DNA of 64,000 bases from CAJQQK01 sp963696075 (GCA_963696075.1 CAVOJD010000002.1:124001-188000), one strand, 5' to 3'. Counted from the first letter of the stretch, positions 8,753 to 19,681 are shown. Program-made: numbers and translations. Notes: generated from the letters alone by a model not told the origin.

Positions 8753-9892
8753 TTACCAGCCGAACCGCGTCATTGTCCCGCCGCTCAGCACCGCGCGAAC
8801 GATCGGGTCTCCGCCCTCGGGCCAGTCAACGACGACCAGATCGGCGCGCTTGCCGGGCGCGATCTCGCCACGATCATCAAGTTGCATCGCCCGCGCCGCG
8901 TTGGTCGAGACCAGCGCCCACGCCTTGGCCCGCGATGCCACACCGCGCCGAACAAGCCCCCCGACGGCGGCCAGGAGCGAGGGATAGTAATAGTCCGACG
9001 CCAGCACCGAGCACAGCCCCGCCGCAATCGCATCTTCCGCCTTGAGGGCCCCCGTATGGCTCCCCCCTCTTACGACGTTGGGCCCACCGAGCACGATCGC
9101 CTCGCCCCGCCCCGCCGCGTCGCGCGCAACCCCCTCAGCCAACGGAAACTCGGCAACCGTAACGCCAAGCTCCCGAAACCGCGCCTGCTCCTCCGAAGTC
9201 GTCAGGTCATGCGCCAGCATCACCACCCCCGCGCGGTTGGCAGCCTCGGCCATCCGCGCGATCATAGCCGGCACTTCGCCTTCCCGGCTGGCGGCGTCAT
9301 CGACCAGTTCAAGATACCGTGCCGACGAAACGCCCGCCCGCGCGGCCCATTGTTCGAGCTTGTGATGCGTCCCCGCCGCGATCTTCTTGAGCGTCGCGGT
9401 CGTGTGATCGTTGAACGCGAGAACCGGCCGCGGCTCCCCATCAAGCCACCCCATCACATCCTCAGCCGCCTCGAACGCAAACGTCTCCCAGCGCAGCTGC
9501 ACCCGGTGATCGGCGAGAAATCCCGCCCGCGCCCGAGCCAGCGCCGCCATGAACCGCCGTCCCGCCCCAATGCTGCGCTGGCCCGGCTCCCACGACAGCG
9601 TCAACCCGTGAAACGCCGTCGTGATCCCGTTCGCAATCAGCAGCCTGTCGACCGATCGCAGCGCCACATCAAACGGTATATCGACCCCTGGCCGGGGATG
9701 GATCTCGCGCTCGAACTGATCGCCATGGACGTCAATGAGACCGGGCAGAACATAAAGCCCGTCACAGTCGAGCCGGAGCGCATTTCCTCCCGCGCGCTCC
9801 GCGATCAATGCATCGCCAACGTGGACATCCCCGACATCGAGCCCACCGTCCGGCCCAAGCACGCGTCCATGGATCAACGAAACTGCCTGCAT
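8753..9892 (-). CDS. phnM: Alpha-D-ribose 1-methylphosphonate 5-triphosphate diphosphatase
   Basis: 379-residue amidohydrolase-superfamily enzyme. In the C-P lyase pathway PhnM removes pyrophosphate from ribose-1-methylphosphonate triphosphate before C-P bond cleavage. Characteristic features are the metal-site start LPGLIDVHGDQFER (a PhnM variant of the usual HxH), TAFHGLTLSW, FNDHT, MLAHDLTT, LASDYYYPSL and the closing GEIAPGKRADLVVVDW. None of phnG-L or phnN is in this window, so here it is isolated. It follows pyrG by 65 bases on the same strand and precedes the prpB-like gene by 48, so read-through expression is possible. Confidence 0.9.
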   Translation of the reverse strand: MQAVSLIHGRVLGPDGGLDVGDVHVGDALIAERAGGNALRLDCDGLYVLPGLIDVHGDQFEREIHPRPGVDIPFDVALRSVDRLLIANGITTAFHGLTLSWEPGQRSIGAGRRFMAALARARAGFLADHRVQLRWETFAFEAAEDVMGWLDGEPRPVLAFNDHTTATLKKIAAGTHHKLEQWAARAGVSSARYLELVDDAASREGEVPAMIARMAEAANRAGVVMLAHDLTTSEEQARFRELGVTVAEFPLAEGVARDAAGRGEAIVLGGPNVVRGGSHTGALKAEDAIAAGLCSVLASDYYYPSLLAAVGGLVRRGVASRAKAWALVSTNAARAMQLDDRGEIAPGKRADLVVVDWPEGGDPIVRAVLSGGTMTRFGW

Positions 9893-9957
9893 ACGCGCGC
9901 GCGCCCCAAGCTTCGACTGACTTGCGATGGACGACCAACGCCCGTGCCTGACAGCGA

Positions 9958-11589
<1,632 letters not shown>

Positions 11590-11695
11590 GGGAGGTGACG
11601 ATTACAGGTAAATGCTCGCGATTCGAAGCGGCAAATGCGCACCATCCCCCACGCGGCATCAGAACCTTACACGATGTCCGAAAGTCTCACTGAAT

Positions 11696-12091
11696 CTATT
11701 GATTCTGCGGAATCGCAGGAGCACCGCTCTCGCCACCCTGACGCTGCTTGAGCCGATCGAGCAGATTACCGCCCGCGCCCGTCTCCCCGCCGCCACTCGC
11801 CGGTGGTTGGCCGTCAGCAGTGCCCGCCGGTAGATTCTGGAACCGGCTCGCGCCGCGATCCGGCGACGTCGCCATGATCGTCAGTGTCAGGCTCGTGATA
11901 AAGAAGCCGAGCGCCAGGCCCGCCGTAATGCGCGTGAGCAGGTTCGCCGTTCCCCGGCCGGTGAGAAAACCGCCGGCGCCACCGCCGCCGCCCCCGATAC
12001 CAAGCGCGCCCCCTTCTGACTTCTGCATCAGGACGATCGCGATCATGGCCGCGGCGATAATGAGATGAATGACGAGCACCACCTTGATCAT
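11696..12091 (-). CDS. secG: Preprotein translocase subunit SecG
   Basis: 131 residues. SecG supports the SecYE channel in the inner membrane. Sequence shows helix 1 (VVLVIHLIIAAAMIAIVLMQ), the invariant SEGGALGIGGGGGG loop, and helix 2 (ITAGLALGFFITSLTLTIMA), then a Gly/Gln-rich disordered tail of alphaproteobacterial type. The ATG at 12091 is preferred to a TTG one codon earlier; GGAG lies eight bases upstream. Placed between the small secreted-protein gene and pyrG. Confidence 0.93.
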   Translation of the reverse strand: MIKVVLVIHLIIAAAMIAIVLMQKSEGGALGIGGGGGGAGGFLTGRGTANLLTRITAGLALGFFITSLTLTIMATSPDRGASRFQNLPAGTADGQPPASGGGETGAGGNLLDRLKQRQGGESGAPAIPQNQ

Positions 12092-12213
12092 CAAGGCTTC
12101 TCCAATCGATCGAATAAGTGTGACAGAGCGCCCTTCTTACACAACTTGGGGCCACGTTGCCACCATTGCGGCACGCCACCCGGTCGCACCGTGCAAATCA
12201 GGCAGGTTTCAGC

Positions 12214-12657
12214 TCAGATCGGCCGTGGAACCGGCAAAGGCACCGGGCTGATCGACCGTTGCACCGCCGGCCGCGCCCGCTTCGGCCCCCGGCCCGGCAG
12301 TGGTGGGGCTGCCTTCATGCGCTCCTCGAGCGGCGCCGCTGTCGCATTCAGCACGTTCTGCGGGCAACGAAACAGCACCATCTCACGGACCAGGATATAG
12401 TCCCGCACCTGCTGCAGGAACGCCGGCCCCCGCTCCCGTGCCACAACGTCAGGTGCCTGCCCCATGACATCGCGCATCCCGGCCGCCTCCTGGTCGCGCT
12501 TGCGCCGCACCAACCGGACACATTCACTCCGCTCGATCATGCCCTCGCCCGTGCCGACCTGCTGCGCCTGGGCCTCAACCACAAGTCCCGCCGCCACGCC
12601 GCCCACGAAAAGCACCGCCAGAAACTTTCGACAGCATAAATCTCGACAGCGTGCCAT
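12214..12657 (-). CDS. Small secreted protein of unknown function between tpiA and secG
   Basis: 147 residues with an N-terminal signal (KFLAVLFVGGVAAGLVVEAQA, cleavage likely after AQA). The mature part has two cysteines (SECVRLV and LFRCPQN) that could form a disulfide, a helical charged core (RRKRDQEAAGM…REMVLFRCP) and a Pro/Arg-rich tail. No family recognised. Its conserved slot in the tpiA-secG-pyrG strand and an intact frame support it as a real gene. Periplasmic location is inferred from the signal. Confidence 0.65.
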   Translation of the reverse strand: MARCRDLCCRKFLAVLFVGGVAAGLVVEAQAQQVGTGEGMIERSECVRLVRRKRDQEAAGMRDVMGQAPDVVARERGPAFLQQVRDYILVREMVLFRCPQNVLNATAAPLEERMKAAPPLPGRGPKRARPAVQRSISPVPLPVPRPI

Positions 12658-12716
12658 TTAGTATCCCCCGCGCCGGTGCCGCCCCCTCTGGGCGGCGCAC
12701 CCGACGCCTAATCGAC

Positions 12717-13463
12717 TCACCTATAGACGTCGATGATCCCGAGAAAATCGGCTGCTTTGAGACTTGCCCCGCCAACCAGCGCACCATTGACGTTATCAAC
12801 AGCCATCAGTTCCGCGGCATTCGCAGCCTTCACCGAGCCACCGTAGAGCAACCGCATACGCGCCCCGTCCGCGGCTTTATCTGCGACGAGATCGCGCAGG
12901 AAGCGGTGAACCGCGCCAACATCATCCACTGTCGGCGTCAATCCGGTCCCGATCGCCCACACCGGCTCATAGGCAATCACGGTGTTGCCCGCCGTCGCCC
13001 CCTCCGGCAGCGAACCGACAACCTGCCGTTCCACGACCTTGAGTGTCAGACCTGCGGCCCGCTCTCCCGCCGTCTCGCCAACGCAGATAATCGCCGTCAG
13101 GCCCGCGCGGTGCGCAGCCAGCGCCTTCGCTTTGACGTCCTGGCTGCGCTCGCCATGATCCGCCCGGCGCTCCGAATGGCCGACAATCACCGCCTCAGCG
13201 CCCGCATCCGCCAGCATCTCGGCTGAAACATCGCCCGTATGCGCACCGCTTCCCAGCGCATGACAGTCCTGCCCACCAACCCGCACCGCATCGCCAACCA
13301 GCCCGCGCAGCGATGCAATCAGCGTCGCCGGCGGACAGATCATGACATCTGCCCCGCTTACGCCCCCGCCCAGTCCCGCCGCAACCGCTTCGGCCTCACT
13401 GAGTTGCGCCTTGAGGCCGTTCATCTTCCAGTTGCCGGCCACAAGAGCCTTGATGTCACCCAT
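12717..13463 (-). CDS. tpiA: Triosephosphate isomerase
   Basis: 248 residues, family length. It interconverts DHAP and glyceraldehyde-3-phosphate. Catalytic Lys in AGNWKMNG, catalytic His-containing VIVGHSERR, catalytic Glu in AYEPVWAIGTG, phosphate-gripping loop and LLYGGSVKAANA are all present. The start at 13463 begins directly with the conserved N-terminus and has AAGGGA upstream; the frame's earlier starts would add an unrelated leader. It is the first gene of the minus-strand cluster and is divergent from ppiD across about 275 bases. Confidence 0.96.
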   Translation of the reverse strand: MGDIKALVAGNWKMNGLKAQLSEAEAVAAGLGGGVSGADVMICPPATLIASLRGLVGDAVRVGGQDCHALGSGAHTGDVSAEMLADAGAEAVIVGHSERRADHGERSQDVKAKALAAHRAGLTAIICVGETAGERAAGLTLKVVERQVVGSLPEGATAGNTVIAYEPVWAIGTGLTPTVDDVGAVHRFLRDLVADKAADGARMRLLYGGSVKAANAAELMAVDNVNGALVGGASLKAADFLGIIDVYR

Positions 13464-13738
13464 TCCGTATCCCTTTTTTCCTCGCGCAGCCGCGCCTATC
13501 GTGCGACTGAGGCCCTCTCCGTGGCCCGCCACCCGGCGGCATCACGCGGCTCATGATGCGCGGAATTTAGCCACAACCTGGACTTCAGCAAACACCAACC
13601 GTTGACGAAGGTTGAATTTACCGGCCACAACGCCGACGTGCCTTTTCGATTTGCTGCCAAATCTTTAGAACATGGGCTTGCACGTTGCCAGCCGTGCGCC
13701 AGCGCCCCGAGACCAACTGAGGACGAAAAGACCCCGAT

Positions 13739-15646
13739 ATGCTCGAAGCCCTGAGAAAAAGCGTTTCCGGTATCCTCGCCAAGATTCTGATCGCGTTGCT
13801 GATCGTGAGCTTCGCTGTCTGGGGTATCGGCGATATGGTGCGCAGCTACGGGCGCGACGTTGTCGCCCAGGTCGGCGACCGGTCGATCTCGGCAGGCGAA
13901 TTCCGCCAGGCCTATCAGATCCAGGTATCTGGTTTCTCCCAGCAGTTCGGCCGCCAGCTGACGCCCCAGGAGGCGAAGGTTCTTGGCATCGAGGGCCAGG
14001 TCATCCAGCGCCTCACGGGCGCTGCCGCCGTCGATAATCACACCGAAAAACTCGGCCTCGACATCACCGAGAAAGCAGTCGAGCGCGACATCGCAACCGA
14101 TCCCACATTCCAGGGCGCCGATGGCAACTTCAGCGCCATCCGCCTCGAAGACATCCTCCGCCGCTCCGGCTACAGCGAAAACCAGTACCTTGCTGCGCGA
14201 AAGCGCGACACCATCCGCGACCAGCTAACCTCGAGCCTCCTCTCCAACGTCACGCCGCCGGCTGCCCTGACCGCGATGATCCGCACCTATCAGGGCGAAG
14301 AACGCGTCGCCCAATACGTCGAGATCAAACCGGACAAGGTCGTCACGCTGGCCGAACCCGGCGAAGCCGATCTCAAAAAGACCTACGAGACGAACAAGCG
14401 TGAATTCATGGTCCCGGAGTACCGCAAGTTCGACGCGCTCCTCCTCACCCGCGATGCCGCCAAGAAGAAGCTCGAGATCTCGGATGAGGAATTGAAATCG
14501 ACCTACGAGACCGAGAAATCAGCCTACGTCCTCCCCGAACAGCGCCGCATCCAGCAGATCGCCTTCGAGAACAAGGACGCCGCCGCAAAAGCACTCGCTG
14601 AAATCAAGGCCGGCAAGGATTTCCTCGAAGTGGCCAAGGCGAATGGCTCGAGCGAGAAGGACGTCCAACTCGGCCTTCTGACGCGTGCCGCCATGATCGA
14701 TCCTGAAATCGCCAAGGCCGCCTTCGCGCTTGAAAAAGACAAGGTCTCCGACGTCGTCGAGGGCCAGTTGACCACCGTCCTCCTGCGCATCACTGAGATC
14801 ACGGAAAGCCGCCAGCGCCCCTTCGAGGACGTCAAGGAGGAGATCCGCGATCAGCTCGCCAACCAGCGCGTCGGCGACAAGATGATCGAGATCCAGAACG
14901 CCATCGACGACAACCGTCTGGCTGGTAAATCGCTCAAGGATATTTCCGAGGCGCTGTCCCTGCCGTTTGTTGCCGTCGAAGCCGCCGACCGCCAGGGCAA
15001 GACGCCTGACGGCAAGAACGCGCTTGAAAACGAGGATGCCGCAGCCCTCATGAACACCGCCTTCCGCGCCGAGGTCGGTGTCGAGAACGAAGTCATCGAA
15101 CTCGCCAACGACGGCCTCGCCTGGCTCAACCTGATTGCGGTGACGCCTGAAAAACAGAAGGAGTTCGACAAGGTCCGCGACGAGGTTGCAAAGGTCTGGA
15201 AAGCGAACGAGACCCGTGAAAAGCTGCGTGAGGCAGCCGAGAAGCTTGTCGAGCGCGTCAACGCCGGCGCCACCCTCGAGACGATCGCCAGCGAACTTGA
15301 AGCCGAGGTCAAGACCAGCCCGAAGTTCAAGCGCCGCGACAGCCTGCCTGACTTTTCACCCGCCGCCGTCAACCGCGCCTTTACCCTTCCCAAGGGACGC
15401 GCCGCCATGGCCGAAGGCACCACAAGCGAAGGCATTGCCCCGCGCATTCTCCTGAAGATCACCGAGGTCCACGCACCGCCCGCAGCCGGCGAAGCTGAGG
15501 CCAAGGCGCTCGATCAGGAACTGTCCAACGCACTCAGCGCCGATGTCATCGAGCAGTATGTCGCGGGCCTGCGCCAGGACATCGACGTCTCGATCAATCA
15601 GCAACTGATTGACCAGACCACGGGCGCAAGCGCCAGTATCAACTGA
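13739..15646 (+). CDS. ppiD: Periplasmic folding chaperone / peptidyl-prolyl isomerase PpiD-like
   Basis: 635 residues. An N-terminal transmembrane anchor (ILIALLIVSFAVWGIGDM) is followed by a SurA_N-like chaperone domain (VAQVGDRSISAGEFRQAYQIQ, residues about 40-150), a parvulin-type domain (RRIQQIAF…FLEVAKANGSS…GLLTRAAM, about 260-360) and a helical C-terminal part. It fits PpiD, which sits at the inner membrane and helps proteins leaving the Sec channel. GAGGACGAAAAGA precedes the ATG. It leads into trpE with a 63-base gap holding a strong hairpin, as in other rhizobial genomes. Confidence 0.9.
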   Translation: MLEALRKSVSGILAKILIALLIVSFAVWGIGDMVRSYGRDVVAQVGDRSISAGEFRQAYQIQVSGFSQQFGRQLTPQEAKVLGIEGQVIQRLTGAAAVDNHTEKLGLDITEKAVERDIATDPTFQGADGNFSAIRLEDILRRSGYSENQYLAARKRDTIRDQLTSSLLSNVTPPAALTAMIRTYQGEERVAQYVEIKPDKVVTLAEPGEADLKKTYETNKREFMVPEYRKFDALLLTRDAAKKKLEISDEELKSTYETEKSAYVLPEQRRIQQIAFENKDAAAKALAEIKAGKDFLEVAKANGSSEKDVQLGLLTRAAMIDPEIAKAAFALEKDKVSDVVEGQLTTVLLRITEITESRQRPFEDVKEEIRDQLANQRVGDKMIEIQNAIDDNRLAGKSLKDISEALSLPFVAVEAADRQGKTPDGKNALENEDAAALMNTAFRAEVGVENEVIELANDGLAWLNLIAVTPEKQKEFDKVRDEVAKVWKANETREKLREAAEKLVERVNAGATLETIASELEAEVKTSPKFKRRDSLPDFSPAAVNRAFTLPKGRAAMAEGTTSEGIAPRILLKITEVHAPPAAGEAEAKALDQELSNALSADVIEQYVAGLRQDIDVSINQQLIDQTTGASASIN

Positions 15647-15660
15647 CGCCCCCAACGTGA

Positions 15661-15679
15661 GCCGGGCCCGCGGCCCGGC
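15661..15679 (+). terminator. GC-rich hairpin between ppiD and trpE
   Basis: GCCGGGCC, loop CGC, GGCCCGGC (15661-15668/15672-15679) is a perfect 8-bp stem 15 bases after the ppiD stop. No T-run follows, so it is more likely an mRNA stabiliser or weak attenuator than a full intrinsic terminator. No Trp-rich leader peptide is seen in the 63-base gap. Confidence 0.4.
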
Positions 15680-15709
15680 CCAACGAAAGTCCGCCCGAGG
15701 AGGCCAGAC

Positions 15710-17278
15710 TTGGACAATTCGAACCCGGCGCCGACGATCGCCCTGACCCCGGCCGAACCGGCTTTTGCAAGCCTCTACGCGAAGGGCGAGGCCCAGGTCG
15801 TCTGGACCCGGTTGGTCGCCGACCTCGAAACGCCCGTCTCCGCCTACATGAAGCTGGTGCCCGACCGCGCGCCAAGCTTCCTCCTTGAATCCATCGAAGG
15901 CGGCGAAAGCCGCGGGCGCTATTCAATCATCGGCCTCGCCCCCGACATCGTCTGGCGCGCCGAAGGCGAGAACGCCTGGATCAACCGCAACCCCGCCGCC
16001 ACCCCCGATGCCTTCGAGGCGTCATCCGCCCCGACCCTCGATTCGCTCCGCGCGCTTCTCGCCGAATCAACCATCGACCTGCCCGAGGACCTCCCCCCGA
16101 TGGCAGCCGGCGTGTTCGGCTACATGGGCTTCGACACCATCCGCCTCGTCGAGCATCTCCCCGATCCCCGCGAGCGCGCCATCGACGTGCCCGATGCCCT
16201 GATGATCCGCCCGACGCTGATCGTCATCTTCGACACGGTGAAGGATGAGCTGACCATCGTCACCCCCGTCCGCCCCGCCCCGGACGTCTCGGCGACCGAT
16301 GCCTACGCCGCTGCCACCGAGCGCCTCGCCGGCGCCGTCCGCGCCCTCGAACGCCCCGTCCAGCTTGCCGCCGTCGCGCCGGACGCCGCCATCGAGGCCC
16401 CCGAGCCCACCTCGAACACGACGCCGGCTGAATATATGGCCATGGTCCAGCGCGCCAAGGACTACATCACGGCTGGCGATGCCTTCCAGATCGTCCTCTC
16501 GCAGCGCTTCACGACCCCCTTCACGCTGCCCCCCTTCGCGCTCTACCGCGCCCTGCGCCGCACCAACCCCTCGCCCTTCCTCTTCTACCTCGAGTTCGGC
16601 GACTTCGCCCTCGTCGGCTCGAGCCCGGAAATCCTCGTTCGCGTCCGTGACGGCGAGGTCACCATCCGCCCGATCGCTGGCACCGCACGGCGCGGCGCCA
16701 CCCGCGCTGAAGACGATGCCCTGGCCAAAGCCCTCCTCGCCGACCCCAAGGAGCGCGCCGAACACCTCATGCTCCTCGACCTTGGCCGCAATGACGTCGG
16801 CCGCGTCGCCGAGATCGGCTCCGTCACCGTCACCGAGCGCTACATCATCGAGCGCTACAGCCACGTCATGCACATCGTCTCCAATGTCATCGGCCGCCTC
16901 GACGCGAGCCACGACGCCATCGATGCCCTGATGGCCGGCTTCCCTGCCGGCACCGTCTCGGGCGCGCCGAAAGTCCGCGCCATGGAAATCATCGACGAAC
17001 TCGAGAAGGACAAGCGCGGCCCCTATGCCGGCTGCGTCGGCTACTTCTCCGCGTGCGGCCACATGGACACCTGCATCGTGCTCAGGACCGCGCTCGTCAA
17101 GGATGGTGAAATGCACGTCCAGGCCGGCGCCGGCATCGTCTACGACTCGATCCCCGAGAACGAGCAGCAGGAGTGCATCAACAAGGCCAAGGCCCTCGTC
17201 CGCGCAGCCGAGGAAGCTGTCCGCTTCGCCGGCGGCACACTCCCCGCCGCAGGCGCCAACCGCGGCGAGTTCGCCTGA
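15710..17278 (+). CDS. trpE: Anthranilate synthase component I
   Basis: 522 residues. It makes anthranilate from chorismate with TrpG as glutaminase partner, the first step to tryptophan. Visible signs are SFLLESIEGGESRGRYSIIG with the feedback-inhibition LLES element, FQIVLSQRF, TNPSPFLFYLEF, IRPIAGTARRG, MLLDLGRNDVGR and FPAGTVSGAPKVRAMEII of the chorismate-binding domain. The start is TTG, set by GAGGAGG at 15697-15703, six bases away; no ATG fits. Separate from trpG, unlike the fused TrpE(G) of some rhizobia. Confidence 0.96.
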   Translation: MDNSNPAPTIALTPAEPAFASLYAKGEAQVVWTRLVADLETPVSAYMKLVPDRAPSFLLESIEGGESRGRYSIIGLAPDIVWRAEGENAWINRNPAATPDAFEASSAPTLDSLRALLAESTIDLPEDLPPMAAGVFGYMGFDTIRLVEHLPDPRERAIDVPDALMIRPTLIVIFDTVKDELTIVTPVRPAPDVSATDAYAAATERLAGAVRALERPVQLAAVAPDAAIEAPEPTSNTTPAEYMAMVQRAKDYITAGDAFQIVLSQRFTTPFTLPPFALYRALRRTNPSPFLFYLEFGDFALVGSSPEILVRVRDGEVTIRPIAGTARRGATRAEDDALAKALLADPKERAEHLMLLDLGRNDVGRVAEIGSVTVTERYIIERYSHVMHIVSNVIGRLDASHDAIDALMAGFPAGTVSGAPKVRAMEIIDELEKDKRGPYAGCVGYFSACGHMDTCIVLRTALVKDGEMHVQAGAGIVYDSIPENEQQECINKAKALVRAAEEAVRFAGGTLPAAGANRGEFA

Positions 17279-17298
17279 CGCGCCTGGAGACGACCTCA

Positions 17299-17847
17299 AT
17301 GCCCCGCCTCGCCCTCTCTCTCCTGCGCCACGCCAAATCGACCTGGGACGACCCGGCCCTGCCCGACCACGAGCGCCCCCTCGCCCCCCGTGGCATCAAG
17401 GCTGCGGCCCGCATCAGCCGTTACCTCACACAAGAAGACCTGATCCCGGACCTCGTGCTGTGTTCCGATTCCGTGCGCACCCGCGCAACTCACGCCCTTC
17501 TCTTCGCGCCCCTCGACCGTGCCACACCGCGAACGATCTTCACCCCCGATCTCTACCTGGCCTCGCCGGATCAGATCCTCGCCGTCATCAAGCGCGAAAC
17601 GGCCCGCTCAGAAACAGCCGCCACCCCCCCGCGCCACATCATGATCATTGCGCACAATCCCGGCCTCCAGCTTCTCGCCCTGTCGCTCCCGGGCGACGGC
17701 CGCCGCCCCGACATCGAACGCCTCGCCAGCAAATTCCCGACCGCCGCCCTGGCCCACATCACCTTCGAGGCGGAAAACTGGGCAGCCCTCACCCCGGGTA
17801 ACGCTAGCCTCGATCGCTTCGTGACGCCGAAATCCCTGAAAGACTGA
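17299..17847 (+). CDS. sixA: SixA-type phosphohistidine phosphatase (histidine phosphatase family)
   Basis: 182 residues. Starts with the catalytic LLRHAKS (phosphohistidine-forming His and Arg), then the substrate-pocket CSDSVRTRAT and the second catalytic His in IIAHNPG, giving the short SixA-like architecture. SixA dephosphorylates the HPt domain of ArcB in E. coli; other members act on phosphotransferase proteins. The ATG at 17299 is chosen because homology starts there. It lies 20 bases after trpE and about 80 before trpG, so it is embedded in the tryptophan operon although no link to tryptophan synthesis is known. Confidence 0.85.
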   Translation: MPRLALSLLRHAKSTWDDPALPDHERPLAPRGIKAAARISRYLTQEDLIPDLVLCSDSVRTRATHALLFAPLDRATPRTIFTPDLYLASPDQILAVIKRETARSETAATPPRHIMIIAHNPGLQLLALSLPGDGRRPDIERLASKFPTAALAHITFEAENWAALTPGNASLDRFVTPKSLKD

Positions 17848-17930
17848 CGCAAAGCACACCGGCAGCGCCCCGGTCTTGACACGCCTGCCACAACACCATT
17901 TGTTGCCCCGATCCCGCCGAGAGGCCCACC

Positions 17931-18548
17931 ATGCTGCTCCTGATCGATAACTACGACAGCTTCACCTACAATCTCGTCCACTTCCTGGGCGAATTGGGTG
18001 CGCCATCCGAAGTCGTGCGCAACGACAAGCTGACCGCCCGCGAAGCGCTGGCAAAGAACCCGAAGGCCATCGTCCTGTCCCCCGGTCCCTGCACGCCCAA
18101 CGAAGCCGGCATCTGCCTCGATCTCATCCGCGAAGCCGCAGGCCGGGTGCCGATCCTCGGCGTCTGCCTTGGCCACCAGTCGATCGGCCAGGCCTACGGC
18201 GGTACCATCATTCGCCAAACCCCGATGCACGGGAAACTCTCAAGCGTCACCCATCACGGCACCGGCGTCTTCACCGGGCTGCCAAACCCGATCAACGTCA
18301 CCCGCTACCACTCCCTGACGGTCGATCGCCAAAGCCTGCCCGACTGCCTCGAAATCACGGCTGAGACCGGTGACGGCGTCATCATGGGCCTCGCCCACAA
18401 GACCCATCCGGTCCACGGCGTCCAGTTCCATCCGGAATCGATTGCCTCTGAAGCCGGCCACGCCCTCCTCGCTAACTTCCTCAGACTCGCCGGCTTCAAG
18501 ACCAATCAGCCACCCCGCCCCGAAGCCCGCGCCGCGGCCACCGCATAA
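17931..18548 (+). CDS. trpG: Anthranilate synthase component II (glutamine amidotransferase)
   Basis: 205 residues. Supplies ammonia from glutamine to TrpE. Class I amidotransferase triad visible: Cys79 in GVCLGHQ, His167 and Glu169 in VQFHPES. LIDNYDSFTYN at the N-terminus and LSPGPCTPNEAG are typical of TrpG/PabA. GAGAGGCCC precedes the ATG. Could also serve para-aminobenzoate synthesis, as single-copy TrpG/PabA often does. The Ala/Pro-rich last 15 residues are not conserved. Confidence 0.95.
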   Translation: MLLLIDNYDSFTYNLVHFLGELGAPSEVVRNDKLTAREALAKNPKAIVLSPGPCTPNEAGICLDLIREAAGRVPILGVCLGHQSIGQAYGGTIIRQTPMHGKLSSVTHHGTGVFTGLPNPINVTRYHSLTVDRQSLPDCLEITAETGDGVIMGLAHKTHPVHGVQFHPESIASEAGHALLANFLRLAGFKTNQPPRPEARAAATA

Positions 18549-18598
18549 GCCCGAATCCCGCCCACCATCTATCGTCGAGCGAACGAAGAGCCATCCCG

Positions 18599-19621
18599 AT
18601 GTCCGAGCAACTGCTCAAGCACCTGATCAACAAAGTCTCGACCGGCGCGGCCCTCGAGCGTGAAGAAATCCAAGCCGCTCTGGAAACCATGATGTCCGGC
18701 GTCGCAAGCCCGGCCCAAATGGGCGCGTTCCTGATGGCAATGCGCGTGCGTGGCGAAACCGTCGACGAGATCACCGGCGCCGCCGAGTTGATGCGCTCGA
18801 AGATGACGACCGTCGACGCTCCTCCAGGCGCCATCGACATCGTCGGCACCGGCGGCGACAGTCACGGCACCTTCAACGTGTCGACCTGCGCAGCCCTCGT
18901 CGCAGCCGGCGCCGGCGCCAAGGTCGCCAAGCACGGCAATCGCTCCGTCTCCTCGAAATCGGGCGCATCCGATGTACTTGCCGCCCTCGGCGTGAAACTC
19001 GACATCACGCCTGAAACCGTTGCCGCCTGCATCCGCGAAGCCGGCGTCGGCTTCATGTGGGCGCCAATGCACCACTCCGCGATGAAACACTGGGCGCCCG
19101 TCCGCGCCGAACTCGGCATTCGCACGATCTTCAACGTTCTCGGCCCGATCTGTAATCCAGCCAACGTCAAACGCCAGATCGTCGGCGTCTATGCCCGCGA
19201 ACTGATCGAGCCGATCGCGCATGTCCTGAAGAACCTCGGCGCCGAGCATGTCTGGGTCGTCCACGGCCACGACGGCCTGGATGAGTTGACCACGACCGGC
19301 GCCACTTCGATTGCCGAATTGAAGGATGGCGAGGTCCACGTCTTCGAAATCACGCCGGCCGATGCCGGCCTCCAGCCCGCCCGCCTCACCGACTTGCTCG
19401 GCGGCGATGCCGACGTCAATGCCACCGCCATCCGCCGCGTCCTTGCCGGCGCCAAGGAGCCGTTCCGCGACATCGTCGTCCTCAATGCCGGCGCAGCCCT
19501 GGTCGTCGCGGGCCTGGCCGACACCCTCGCATCCGGCGTCGAGCAGGCCGCTGCCGCCATCGACGACGGCCGCGCTCAGGCAGCCCTCGACCGCCTGATC
19601 GAGGTCTCCAACGCCGGTTGA
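18599..19621 (+). CDS. trpD: Anthranilate phosphoribosyltransferase
   Basis: 340 residues. Transfers phosphoribose from PRPP to anthranilate. The PRPP/Mg motif GTGGDSHGTFNVST, KHGNRSVSSKSGASDVL, the anthranilate site MHHSAMKHWAPVR and FNVLGPICNPA are all intact. It follows trpG by 50 bases. The next trp gene, trpC, is separated by an MFS gene on the other strand, so trpD is probably the last gene of this transcript. Confidence 0.96.
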   Translation: MSEQLLKHLINKVSTGAALEREEIQAALETMMSGVASPAQMGAFLMAMRVRGETVDEITGAAELMRSKMTTVDAPPGAIDIVGTGGDSHGTFNVSTCAALVAAGAGAKVAKHGNRSVSSKSGASDVLAALGVKLDITPETVAACIREAGVGFMWAPMHHSAMKHWAPVRAELGIRTIFNVLGPICNPANVKRQIVGVYARELIEPIAHVLKNLGAEHVWVVHGHDGLDELTTTGATSIAELKDGEVHVFEITPADAGLQPARLTDLLGGDADVNATAIRRVLAGAKEPFRDIVVLNAGAALVVAGLADTLASGVEQAAAAIDDGRAQAALDRLIEVSNAG

Positions 19622-19635
19622 GCCCGGCGGGCGGG

Positions 19636-19654
19636 TGCGACCGATCCGGTCGCA
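19636..19654. terminator. Perfect hairpin between convergent trpD and MFS gene
   Basis: TGCGACCG, loop ATC, CGGTCGCA: 8-bp stem placed 14 bases after the trpD stop and 27 bases before the stop of the convergent MFS gene. It could end transcription from both sides, although neither side has a T-run. Confidence 0.45.
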
Positions 19655-19681
19655 AACTTCACGAAGTCGCCGGAAATCTGA

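Noticed and set aside
16067..17299. 410-codon minus-strand frame over trpE
   Set aside because: Exactly complementary to trpE codons, Gly/Asp/Val-rich low-complexity translation, no start signal.
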